64,000 bases of DNA, taken from assembly GCA_046341775.1 (NCBI GenBank), contig JBKDQQ010000178.1, positions 1 to 64,000 on the forward strand, written 5' to 3'. Shown in pieces: positions 8,982-16,379 of the stretch. The notes below the pieces were generated by a model. That model saw only the letters and a program-made list of their open reading frames with translations. It did not search any database and was not told the DNA's origin. The translations under genes and the position numbers were made by a program. Source of the DNA: SXXH01 sp041165735. GTDB taxonomy: Bacteria > Planctomycetota > UBA1135 > GCA-002686595. How positions within the stretch are numbered: position 1 is the stretch's first letter; each line of letters opens with the position of its first letter.

Positions 8982-9398
8982 ATGCTCGACCGTTTCAAGA
9001 AGCTCTTCGCCTCCGCGCCTCCGCCCGCGTTCCCCGACCTCGCCGCCCTGCAACTGGCGACCTTGGACAGCGGACTGCAACTCGCCGTGCTCGAACCCGG
9101 CGCGGGCAGGAAGCCGACCAGCGCCTCGCGCGTGCGGGTGCACTACGCGGGCTGGACCAGCCAGGGCCAGTACTTCGACGGCACCCTCGGCACCTCGGGC
9201 CCGGCCGAGTTCGCGTTGTTCAACGTGATCAAGGGTTGGACCGAGGGACTCCAGCACCTCGCCGAGGGCGGGAAGGCGGTGCTCGTCATCCCGCCGCAAC
9301 TCGCCTACGGCGCGCGTGGCGCGCCGCCGCGCATCGGCGCCAACGCCACGCTGGTCTTCCGCGTGGAGCTGGAAAAAGTGCTCTCGAACCCCGCCTGA
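8982..9398 (+). CDS. FKBP-type peptidyl-prolyl cis-trans isomerase
   Basis: 138 residues, a single FKBP domain after a 30-residue N-terminal lead without a signal peptide, so probably cytoplasmic. Residues that line the FK506/proline pocket in FKBP12 are conserved: Y55 (VHYAGW), F65-D66 (YFDGT), V82-I83 and W86 (NVIKGW), Y109 (AYGARG) and F126. It should catalyse prolyl isomerisation during protein folding. It is 141 bp upstream of the EF-P gene on the same strand and may be cotranscribed. The start is the ATG at 8982, with only a weak ribosome-binding site. Confidence 0.92.
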   Translation: MLDRFKKLFASAPPPAFPDLAALQLATLDSGLQLAVLEPGAGRKPTSASRVRVHYAGWTSQGQYFDGTLGTSGPAEFALFNVIKGWTEGLQHLAEGGKAVLVIPPQLAYGARGAPPRIGANATLVFRVELEKVLSNPA

Positions 9399-9539
9399 GC
9401 CCGGAGCGCGCCGCTGCGGTTGCCGCCCGCGCGCTCCGCGGGTAACCTCTTCTCCCTCATTCGCGGACGCCTCCCGCATCCGCGGAGCACACCAAGCGCC
9501 GCTCGAGCCACGCTCGCCGAAGCCACGGAAGGAATCACG

Positions 9540-10094
9540 ATGTCCCAACTGACCGCGATGGAACTGCGCAAGGGGATGCTGGTGGACAACGCCAACCGCG
9601 TTTGCACCGTCATCTACTGGAACCTGTGGAAGAGCGACCGCCGCAGCCGCGTGCAGATGAAGGTCAAGGACCTGCTCTCCGGCCGCATCACCGAGATCAC
9701 GGCGCAGGGCGACGACAAGTACAACGTGCTCGAGTCGGAGGTGATCCAGCTCACGCACAGCTACACCGACGGCACGGAGGAGGTGTTCTACACGCTCGAC
9801 GGCAACGAGGAGTGGCGCTGCCCCTCGGTCGGCCTCGAGGACGTGCTGCGTTGGAACGCCGAGAGCTACACCGGTCGCATCGTCGACGGCAAGCTGCTGA
9901 CCGTCGACGCCCCCGCTAGCGTGGTCGCCGTGGTCAAGGAGACCACCCCGCCGATCAAGGGTGTGCTGAACGGCCTCAAGGACGCCGTGCTCGAGAACGG
10001 CATGACGGTCAAGGTCGGCATGGTCGTCAACATCGGCGACAAGGTGCGCGTCGACACGGAGACCCTGGAGTACAAGGAACGCGTCAACGACTGA
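9540..10094 (+). CDS. efp: Elongation factor P family protein with atypical tip loop
   Basis: 184 residues with the three-domain EF-P layout: KOW-like N-domain (LRKGMLVDNANRVCTVI), a middle OB domain and a C-terminal OB domain ending DTETLEYKERV. EF-P relieves ribosome stalling at polyproline motifs. In most bacteria a loop PGKGQAF presents a modified Lys, or an Arg in the rhamnosylated branch. Here the same loop reads KSDRRSR (residues 31-37) and lacks the PG-K-G context. My alignment puts Arg at the functional position, so the modification type cannot be deduced. A good ribosome-binding site (GGAAGGA) precedes the ATG at 9540, which decides the start. A strong hairpin follows the stop codon. 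Confidence 0.87.
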   Translation: MSQLTAMELRKGMLVDNANRVCTVIYWNLWKSDRRSRVQMKVKDLLSGRITEITAQGDDKYNVLESEVIQLTHSYTDGTEEVFYTLDGNEEWRCPSVGLEDVLRWNAESYTGRIVDGKLLTVDAPASVVAVVKETTPPIKGVLNGLKDAVLENGMTVKVGMVVNIGDKVRVDTETLEYKERVND

Positions 10095-10135
10095 GCGCCT
10101 CGGGCATCGACTGGGCGCCTCGAGCATCCGCGCTC

Positions 10136-10178
10136 CACGGGCCGTCCGGGCGCCTCGCGCGTCCGGGCGGCCCGTGGC
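10136..10178 (+). terminator. GC-rich hairpin after the EF-P gene
   Basis: Perfect 10-bp inverted repeat CCACGGGCCG (10136-10145) / CGGCCCGTGG (10169-10178), 41 bp after the EF-P stop and between convergent genes. There is no T tract. The loop contains a direct repeat of TCCGGG. Probably a terminator or mRNA 3'-end stabiliser. Confidence 0.5.
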
Positions 10179-10341
10179 CTTCCACGCGGCGGATTTCGCG
10201 GCTCTTCACGCGGCTTGCCGCGGGGCCGAGGAGGCACGCGCACCCGCCCGCGGCCCGGGCGGGTCTGTCAAATTTACTTCACAGAGGCGCGCGGCTCGCC
10301 GCGCCGGCCCCGGGCCCGTGCCGCCCTCCTCGCCGGCCTCC

Positions 10342-10728
10342 TCAAGCGCCGATCATCAACCTGCACGCCGGGCAGCGCACCGGTCCGGCGGCGTACTCGT
10401 GCAGGCAGGCGGGACAGGTGCGCCGGTCGGAATCGAGGTCGACCACGACCTCGGCGTGGCGGCGCGCCGAGGGATCGAGCTCGTCGAGGAACTCGTCCTC
10501 CATCGCGCGGCTGGCGGCCTTGGCGTCGGGGCCCGCGACCGCGAGCCACAGCTTGGTGCCTCAGGAGGAGCCGCAGCCGCCGCCCGCCGGCGCGACCAGC
10601 TCGCTCTCGATCCCGCGCGCGCGCAGGCGGCGTTGCAGCGACTTGAGCTGGTCCATGCCGCCTTGGGACACGACGACCATGCCCGCGGGCACGCCGCCCG
10701 CCGGGGTGGAGTTCGAATTGCAGGCCAT
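10342..10728 (-). CDS. Probable selenoprotein: small alpha/beta domain with CGSSU motif and C-terminal zinc ribbon
   Basis: An open frame runs from the ATG at 10728 through an in-frame TGA (10563-10561, codon 56) to the TGA at 10344-10342. With the internal TGA read as selenocysteine it gives 128 residues. The N-terminal part (MVVVSQGGMDQLKSLQRR from residue 17) leads to the redox-like motif C52-G-S-S-U56. After the TGA the same frame continues without a break through GTKLWLAVAGPDAKAASRAM to a zinc ribbon CPAC...CPAC. The beta-alpha-beta plus zinc-ribbon layout recalls DUF2007-type putative signal-transducing proteins, but that is only a resemblance. A hairpin with a GGUC tetraloop begins 13 nt after the TGA (10547-10530), in the position and form of a bacterial SECIS. 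The alternative is a pseudogene or a 55-residue truncated protein. The start could also be the ATG at codon 17. Confidence 0.75.
10530..10547 (-). promoter_or_regulatory. Candidate SECIS element of the CGSSU selenoprotein
   Basis: On the minus strand GGCTCGCGGTCGCGGGCC folds into a 7-bp stem (one U-G pair at position 4) capped by the tetraloop GGUC. The stem begins 13 nt and the loop 20 nt after the in-frame TGA. From established knowledge, the minimal E. coli fdhF SECIS bound by SelB is GGUUGCAGGUCUGCACC, with the same GGUC loop and an unpaired U at the same fourth position. The match in loop, U position and spacing is what makes the selenocysteine reading credible. Confidence 0.7.
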
Positions 10729-10891
10729 GCCCGAAGTCTAGCGCGCCGCCGGCCTGCGGGCGGCGCGCAGCGCCGGCGTGGCGGCTGTTCCGCGCATCCC
10801 CCGCCGGCCCGATTTGCCCCGCCCGTGCCGGGGCACTAGTCTTCTCGACGCGCTTCGCGGCGCGGGCCGCCGCGGCCAGGCCACCACCACC

Positions 10892-11320
10892 ATGTCCAGC
10901 ACCAGCGACACCAGCGTCCGACCGGGCGGCTCCGACACCACCACCGAAGGCCTGCGCGTCGTGGCGGAGGCCCAGTGGCTCGAGTCCGAGTCGGATCCCG
11001 AACGCCGGCACTGGTTGTACGCGTACCGCATCGTGCTGGCCAACGAGGGCGACCAGCCCGCGCGGCTGCGCTCGCGGCACTGGATCATCCTCGACGCCGA
11101 CAACCGCCGCGAGGAAGTGCGTGGTCCGGGCGTCGTGGGCAAGACGCCGCGCCTGATGCCCGGCGAGCGCTTCGAGTACACGAGCTCGTGTCCCTTGTCG
11201 ACGCCCTGGGGCACGATGGAAGGCAGCTACACCTTCGAGCGCGACGATGGCTCCACCTTCGAGGCGCGCATCGGTCGCTTCTTCCTCGCGCCGCCCAAGT
11301 CCGCCGCCGCGCGGCGCTGA
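10892..11320 (+). CDS. apaG: ApaG-domain protein
   Basis: 142 residues with the full ApaG fibronectin-III-like fold signature: YAYRIVLANEGDQPARLRSR, HWIILDADNRREEV, GPGVVGKTPRLMPGERFEYTS and TPWGTMEGSYTF. ApaG proteins (formerly CorD) are about 125 residues. Their biochemical role is unsettled, and related domains occur in F-box proteins and PolDIP2. The start at 10892 gives a Ser/Thr-rich N-terminal tail of about 18 residues. It converges with the HPP gene, with only 3 bp between the stop codons, and diverges from the selenoprotein gene 163 bp away. Confidence 0.92.
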   Translation: MSSTSDTSVRPGGSDTTTEGLRVVAEAQWLESESDPERRHWLYAYRIVLANEGDQPARLRSRHWIILDADNRREEVRGPGVVGKTPRLMPGERFEYTSSCPLSTPWGTMEGSYTFERDDGSTFEARIGRFFLAPPKSAAARR

Positions 11321-11323
11321 GCC

Positions 11324-11836
11324 TCAAGGGCGGCTCCACCACGGCGCGTCGCGGCGCGCCAGACGCTGCACGGCGGTCGCGAACAGCGCCAGCAGCGCCG
11401 CCGCGGCCGCGATGGCGAGCACATGCTCGAGGCGCGGCAGCAATCCCATGCCGACGATCATCGTCGTCGCCGCGGCGGGCGGATGGGGGATGTCGAAGCG
11501 CAGCAACGCGGCCACCGTCGCGCCCAGGGCCAACGCTCCCGCCGCCGCGTGGCGTGCATCCAGATCCGCCGCGAGGCCGCCGGGCGCGCCGTCCGCCACC
11601 CAGTGCACCGCCGCCCATCCGAGCAGCGCGCCCGCCAGATGGCCGAGCACGATGCTGCGCGGCTGGCTGCCGCGGGAGAGCGGCGCGAGGGCGACCACCG
11701 CCGCGCTGGCGCCGATGGCGGGGAACAACAGCGGCGCGCGCACGAGGATCGCCAGCACCCCGAGCAAGGCCATCGCCGCGCCCGCGAGCAGTCCCGCCGA
11801 AGCCCACCCGACCGCGCGCGGCGTCGCGCCGCTCAA
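11324..11836 (-). CDS. HPP-family integral membrane protein
   Basis: 170 residues with four to five hydrophobic helices and the family signature RFDIPHPPAAATTMIVGMG (HPP at 118-120). HPP proteins are small membrane proteins; a cyanobacterial and plastid member has been linked to nitrite uptake, but most are uncharacterised. The start is taken as TTG at 11836, because the TTGA overlap with the stop codon of the topoisomerase VI A gene gives translational coupling and the helices begin shortly after. The open frame upstream belongs to the antisense frame of the topoisomerase gene. No functional link to the topoisomerase is evident beyond the coupling. Confidence 0.8.
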   Translation of the reverse strand: MSGATPRAVGWASAGLLAGAAMALLGVLAILVRAPLLFPAIGASAAVVALAPLSRGSQPRSIVLGHLAGALLGWAAVHWVADGAPGGLAADLDARHAAAGALALGATVAALLRFDIPHPPAAATTMIVGMGLLPRLEHVLAIAAAAALLALFATAVQRLARRDAPWWSRP

Positions 11837-13005
11837 GGCAGGAACGACTTGCGGTCGGCGAGCTTGCGCGGGAGATACTCCTCGATCACGAAGTTGAGTC
11901 CCCACTTGGCGAGGGCCTGCTGCTCGGCGCGCACGCCCATCGACAGCATGTGCTCGAGCGCCTTGACCCAGCCCTTGTGCGCCACGAAGAACGGATCGTT
12001 CTTCAAGGCGTCCTTGGCGCGCTTGATGTCGACCTCCTGCAAGGGGTGCGTCGCGTCCTGCAGCTTGAAGTCGATGATGTCCTGCGGCGTGACGCCGAGG
12101 TACTGCGCCTGCGGCACGCAGAAGAAGCGGTTGATGTGCGCGGCGTTGCCCGAACCGACCTTCAAGGTGCGGTAGATGTTGGCGATGCCGTAGGGGTCGC
12201 AATCGACGAAGGCGTAGACCGGCAGCTTCTTCTCGTCGGCGAGGCGCCGCACGAAGCGCCGCGTGGCGCGCGTGGGCACGCCGGCCGTCTCGACGAGGAT
12301 GCACTTGGCGCTCTTCCAGAACTTGTGGTTGTTCAGGCGCTGGAACATGCCGCCCGTCTCGATCGCCAGCACGAAGGTCGCGTCGGTCTCGAACTTCAGG
12401 TGCTCGACCGAGTGCGGGATCGTGTACGAGCCCGAGCCGAAGGCCGTGCAGTCGATGCGGATCTCCTGGCCCGTCTCGGGATCGCGATCGACGACCACGA
12501 GGTTGCCGGCGATCGATCCGCCGTGCTCCTCGGGGAAGAAGCGCAGTTGCTCGCGCGACAAGCCCTCGAGCGAGGCGAGGGCCTCGATGTCGTCGAGCAC
12601 CGTGTCGGACTCGGGCTGGTCGTTGAACTTGCACTCGCCCCAGTTCTTCGAGACGTAGTACGCCTCCCGCTTCGTGGCGAAGTCGTCGTTCTCGACCATC
12701 TCCTTGCTGATGGCCATCAGGCGCAAGGTCTGCGCGAAGCTCTTGACGGTGTTGACCGACAGGGCGCGCGCCTTGCGTCCGCGGCCGAGCTCGAAGTAGC
12801 CGACCGCCTTGTCGTACTTGACGTTCGACAACGCGCGCGTCGGGAAGCGCAACTCGGGCAGGCCCTTCGCGTCGATCTTGCCGCGCACGAAGCTCGCCGT
12901 GCCCTCGATCAGCTTGAGCGTCTTCTTGTCCAGCTCGTCGAGCTTGCGCGGGGCCTTCTTGATCTTCTCCGGCGCGGGATCGGGCTTCTTCTTCTTGTCT
13001 GCCAT
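11833..13005 (-). CDS. top6A: DNA topoisomerase VI subunit A (Spo11/Top6A family)
   Basis: 390 residues. After a Lys-rich start comes a winged-helix (CAP-like) domain with the DNA-cleaving tyrosine in the motif TKREAYYVSK (Y116/Y117). A Toprim domain follows, carrying E215 (FVLAIETGGMFQRL) and D268/D270 (FVDCDPYGIANIYRTL). These are the catalytic Tyr and metal-binding residues of type IIB topoisomerases, which relax and decatenate DNA by ATP-dependent double-strand passage as an A2B2 enzyme. The expected partner, subunit B, is encoded at 22835-24682 on the same strand with four secreted-protein genes between. Topo VI is typical of archaea and plants and patchy in bacteria. Start at the ATG at 13005, within a frame open to 13035. 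Confidence 0.93.
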   Translation of the reverse strand: MADKKKKPDPAPEKIKKAPRKLDELDKKTLKLIEGTASFVRGKIDAKGLPELRFPTRALSNVKYDKAVGYFELGRGRKARALSVNTVKSFAQTLRLMAISKEMVENDDFATKREAYYVSKNWGECKFNDQPESDTVLDDIEALASLEGLSREQLRFFPEEHGGSIAGNLVVVDRDPETGQEIRIDCTAFGSGSYTIPHSVEHLKFETDATFVLAIETGGMFQRLNNHKFWKSAKCILVETAGVPTRATRRFVRRLADEKKLPVYAFVDCDPYGIANIYRTLKVGSGNAAHINRFFCVPQAQYLGVTPQDIIDFKLQDATHPLQEVDIKRAKDALKNDPFFVAHKGWVKALEHMLSMGVRAEQQALAKWGLNFVIEEYLPRKLADRKSFLP

Positions 13006-13100
13006 GGTGTTCGTTCGCGGGGCACAAGCTGCCACGCGCGCGCACCGCGCTCAACCCTCGAGCCCGGGCTGGACGCGCGCGCGGCGCCGCCATGAACGAC

Positions 13101-13129
13101 GCCGGCCCCGGGTCGCACCCGGGGCCGGC
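13101..13129. terminator. Perfect 13-bp hairpin between a secreted-protein gene and top6A
   Basis: GCCGGCCCCGGGT (13101-13113), loop CGC, ACCCGGGGCCGGC (13117-13129). It lies 53 bp past the stop of the secreted modular protein and 96 bp upstream of the top6A start, so it would end transcription from upstream and separate top6A from it. There is no T tract on either side. Confidence 0.55.
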
Positions 13130-13181
13130 GTCCGTTCCGTCGACCGGACCGCCCGCCAGGACGGCCCGGTCGCCGAGCGCA

Positions 13182-16043
13182 TCAGGGCGCCCAGACCAGC
13201 TCGAGGCCGTTCGACAGGTTGAACGTGCTCGGCGTGCAGAACACGCCCGCGTTGCGGTACCACACCTGGTAGGTGCGGGTGGCGCCCGCGGCCGGGATCA
13301 CGCCGCGCACCGACACGCGAATGTCGGTCGGGTTGGCGAAGCCGTACTGCGAACCACCGGCGCTGTTCACCTTCGTGCCGAGGCGGATGATCGTGCCGCC
13401 GGCGCAGCGCAAGCCGTCGCCGAAGACCGCGCCGAGGCCCGAGTTGAGGCGCGTCGTGCCCTGGAAGTACAAGCAGGTGCCCGTCGTGCTCATGCCCGAA
13501 CCGCGCAGGGTGATCGTGTCGTTCGACACGCTCGCCGAGCCTTGGGCTTCGAGCTTGGCGCCGTTCGCGTTCAGCGAGTTCGCGCAGCCGTTGCCGGCCG
13601 CGCCGGCGTTGCCGCACGGGCAGGCCGTGCCGCTGCCGTCGCCGAAGCAGAACGCCGTGCCGACCGCGCCCGAGCAATCCGCGCGCACCTGCCACACGCC
13701 CGGGAAGCCGATGGCATCCAGGTCGGTCAGGGCCACGGGGTTGGCGGCGAGGTTCACGATGTCGGCCGCGCCAGCGGTGTTGCCGGCGACCCACGAGCGG
13801 CCGTTCGAGCCGGCCGGGCAACCCGACTGGTCGAGGGAGGCCGGGAACTCGCCCGCCGGGTGCTGGATGGCCATGCCGACGAAGTAGACGCCCGACACCG
13901 AGACCGGCGCGCCGAAGTTGTAGACCTCGTAGATGTCGGCCGACTGGTTGGCGACCGTGCCGGCGACTTGGGCCACGAGCACGCAGTCGCTCGGGTTGCC
14001 GTCGTCGTTCGGGTCGTCCCAGATGCAGGCCGTCACCGGCAGGCCGATCAAGCCGACGCCCGGGAAGAGCGGCGTGTCGTAGGTGGCCGAGACCGAGTTG
14101 ATGGTCGCGGTCGCGCCAGCCGAGCCGAAGCGGTTCAGCCAGACGATGCCGCCACCGGCGCCGAGGCCGATGGAGTTGTCGGACACACCGTCGTCGTACT
14201 GGCAACCCGTCGGCGCCACGATCGAGCCGATCGACAGCGTGCCGGGACCGCCGCCGGAGCCCGGATAGGCGCCGATCTGCAGCGTGTAGGTGTTGCCGGC
14301 GACGGCCGGGAAGCACAGTTGCGACTGCAAGGCGCAGGCGTCGTCGTTGCAGGCGATGGCCGCCGTCGTCGGGCAACCGGCGCCGTCGTACACCGCGAGC
14401 TTGGTGTCGTTGCCCGAGCCGCACATGGAGATCTGGAAGTTGCCCGTCGACGGGGCGGTCCAGGTGTACCACAGGTCGTTGTCGATCACGGTCGAGCCGA
14501 AGAACAGGCAGGCGCCGTTGTCCTGGCCTTCGCAGCCCGTGGTGGCGAACGAAGTGTCGATGGCGAACGGACCCGCGCCCGTCAGCACGGTCGGCGTGGC
14601 GCACACGTCGTTGCCCGCGCCGCCGGTGGCCGCGCGGAACTCGAAGGTGCCCGTCGTCGGCTGCGCGCCGCCGAGGGGGTACAGGCCGATCTGCACGAGG
14701 TAGGTCTGGCCGGCCACCGCGTCGAAGCACAGCTCCGAGGTCAGGCCGCAGCGGTCGTCGTTGCAGGCGAGCGCGGGAGCCGTCGGGCAGGCGCCGCCGG
14801 CGTAGATGGCGATCTTCGAGTCGTTCGCCGCGCCGCTGCACAACGAGAAGATGGTCTTGCCCGTCGCCGGAGCGGTCCACGTGTACCACACGTCGCTGAC
14901 CACCGCGGTCGAGCCGAAGAACAAGCACGCGGCTTCGTTCTGGCCGGCGGCGCTGGTCGTGGCCGTCGTGTTGTCGAAGGGGAACACGCCGTAGCCGGTG
15001 GTCGCGATGGCGCCGGCGCATTCGTCGTTCGGCGGCGTCACGATCTGGTTGATGGTGAAGGTGCCGATCGTGCCCGCGGCGTTGGGGTACATGCCCAACT
15101 GGATCGTGTAGGTCTGGCCCTGGGTGCAGGGGAAGTCCAACTGCGAGGTCAGGCCGCACGAGTCGTCGTTGCAGGCGATGGCCGCGGTCGTCGGGCAACC
15201 ATTGCCGCCGTACACGGCGACCTTGGTGTCGCCCGTGGCTCCGCCGCACAGCGAGAGGCGCGCGCTGCCGGTGTAGCCCGCCGTCCAGGTGTACCAGACG
15301 TCGGTGGTGATGGCGGTCTGGCCGAAGAAGAGGCACAGCGCCTCGTTCTGGCCTTCGGTGCCCGTCGACGCGCCCAGCGTGGCGAAGTTGAACGGACCGC
15401 TGCCGTTGATGGCCGTCGGCGCGGTGCAGTTGTCGTTCGTGGCGGGGGCGCTGACGTTCACGGAGAACGAGCCGACCCAACCGGCGCCGCCGTTGTAGGA
15501 GCCGACCGAGATGAAGTAGCTCTGGCCGTTGGTGACCGGGAACGAGATGCGCGACTGGAGGCCGCAGTTGTCGTCGTTGCAGGCGAGTTGCGTCGTCGGG
15601 CAGCTGCCGGCGGGAACGCCCGCGGCGCTCCACGCGGCGAGCACGGTGTCGTTGGCGGACTGGCCGCAGGTCTCGACGACCGCCGTGCCGGTGGTGGTGG
15701 CGGTGTAGTAGAACCACACGTCCGTGCCCATCAAGCCGCAGCTGCCGACGGGCGCACCCGTGGTCGCGGCGGTCGTGTCGACGCTGAAGGTGCCCGAGCC
15801 CGAGATCGAGTTCTGGGCCTGGGCAGTGCTGCAGTCGTCGCTGCCGCCGACGAGGAAGGCGCCGAGCGGAAGCGGCGTCACCGAGGTCGTGGTTTGCGTC
15901 GTCTTCTGGACGACCATCTTCTGGCCCTTGGTCGACACGCCCTTGGTGGCGGAACCTTGGGCTTGGGAGTTGGCGTACTGGGCCTGCGCGGCGCCGGAGA
16001 AGGCGAGCGCGAGGCAGCCCACCGAGAGCAGTGAGAAGCGCAT
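13182..16043 (-). CDS. Secreted modular protein, four beta-sandwich modules plus extra domain (paralogue 1)
   Basis: 953 residues from the ATG at 16043, with signal peptide MRFSLLSVGCLALAFSGAAQAQ. Four modules of about 135 residues follow (roughly 68-202, 203-338, 339-477, 478-612). Each runs NDxC..., a GTEGQNEALCLFFG-like segment, DVWYTWTA, CG...DTKxAVY.G.GCPT, ACNDDxCGLQS and GQTYxIQxGxYP. The pattern resembles bacterial pre-peptidase C-terminal (PPC) beta-sandwiches, with conserved cysteines and an NDD that may bind calcium. A unique segment (613-812, DDGVSDNSIGLGAGGGIVW onward) and the shared C-terminal domain (about 818-953, FCFGDGSGTACPCGN to FCTPSTFNLSNG) complete it. It is likely secreted or surface-displayed; its ligand is unknown. 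It is the only member of the five with the extra segment. Confidence 0.82.
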   Translation of the reverse strand: MRFSLLSVGCLALAFSGAAQAQYANSQAQGSATKGVSTKGQKMVVQKTTQTTTSVTPLPLGAFLVGGSDDCSTAQAQNSISGSGTFSVDTTAATTGAPVGSCGLMGTDVWFYYTATTTGTAVVETCGQSANDTVLAAWSAAGVPAGSCPTTQLACNDDNCGLQSRISFPVTNGQSYFISVGSYNGGAGWVGSFSVNVSAPATNDNCTAPTAINGSGPFNFATLGASTGTEGQNEALCLFFGQTAITTDVWYTWTAGYTGSARLSLCGGATGDTKVAVYGGNGCPTTAAIACNDDSCGLTSQLDFPCTQGQTYTIQLGMYPNAAGTIGTFTINQIVTPPNDECAGAIATTGYGVFPFDNTTATTSAAGQNEAACLFFGSTAVVSDVWYTWTAPATGKTIFSLCSGAANDSKIAIYAGGACPTAPALACNDDRCGLTSELCFDAVAGQTYLVQIGLYPLGGAQPTTGTFEFRAATGGAGNDVCATPTVLTGAGPFAIDTSFATTGCEGQDNGACLFFGSTVIDNDLWYTWTAPSTGNFQISMCGSGNDTKLAVYDGAGCPTTAAIACNDDACALQSQLCFPAVAGNTYTLQIGAYPGSGGGPGTLSIGSIVAPTGCQYDDGVSDNSIGLGAGGGIVWLNRFGSAGATATINSVSATYDTPLFPGVGLIGLPVTACIWDDPNDDGNPSDCVLVAQVAGTVANQSADIYEVYNFGAPVSVSGVYFVGMAIQHPAGEFPASLDQSGCPAGSNGRSWVAGNTAGAADIVNLAANPVALTDLDAIGFPGVWQVRADCSGAVGTAFCFGDGSGTACPCGNAGAAGNGCANSLNANGAKLEAQGSASVSNDTITLRGSGMSTTGTCLYFQGTTRLNSGLGAVFGDGLRCAGGTIIRLGTKVNSAGGSQYGFANPTDIRVSVRGVIPAAGATRTYQVWYRNAGVFCTPSTFNLSNGLELVWAP

Positions 16044-16379
16044 GGGAGAGGTCTCGTTCCTTGGGGGTGAGTTCCCCGTCCTCCACGAGTCCGGGGAATG
16101 CTGAGAGAGTCGCGACTCCGTTGTCGAGCCGCGGCTAGCCACACACGAAATTAACTAGGCGGCGAAAAAAGGGGGGCGGCTTCCGATTTTTTGGTCGCAG
16201 AAGTGCTGACAGGCCAAGGCCCCAGGCCTACCATGTTGGGCTTTTTCTTGCCCCTTTGAGCTTGCCTCGGCCAGCGGCGCGTGCCAAGCAGTCTCCCAAC
16301 GCTGCGGGCGCGGGGAGCCTTGAAGGCCCTCCGCGCCCGTTTCGTGCGCCTGCGTCCGTGGGGCGCAGGCCGCCCTCGG
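16044..16379. other. Intergenic region between paralogues 1 and 2
   Basis: 336 bp without a gene. It holds an inverted repeat GCCTGCG (16348-16354) / CGCAGGC (16364-16370) just past the stop of paralogue 2, a likely terminator without a T tract. An AT-rich block with A6, G6 and T6 runs (about 16148-16195) lies about 110-150 nt upstream of paralogue 1 and is the likeliest promoter region. No conserved promoter box could be assigned with confidence. Confidence 0.5.

Noticed and set aside
10561..10563. TGA as an ordinary stop, leaving a 55-residue protein or a pseudogene
   Set aside because: The downstream frame is intact with a zinc ribbon, and a SECIS-like hairpin sits at the right distance. 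Not fully excluded.
16148..16195. A6...T6 pair as a terminator hairpin for the neighbouring gene
   Set aside because: The arms are separated by G-rich sequence that does not pair well, and it lies upstream of a gene start rather than after a stop.
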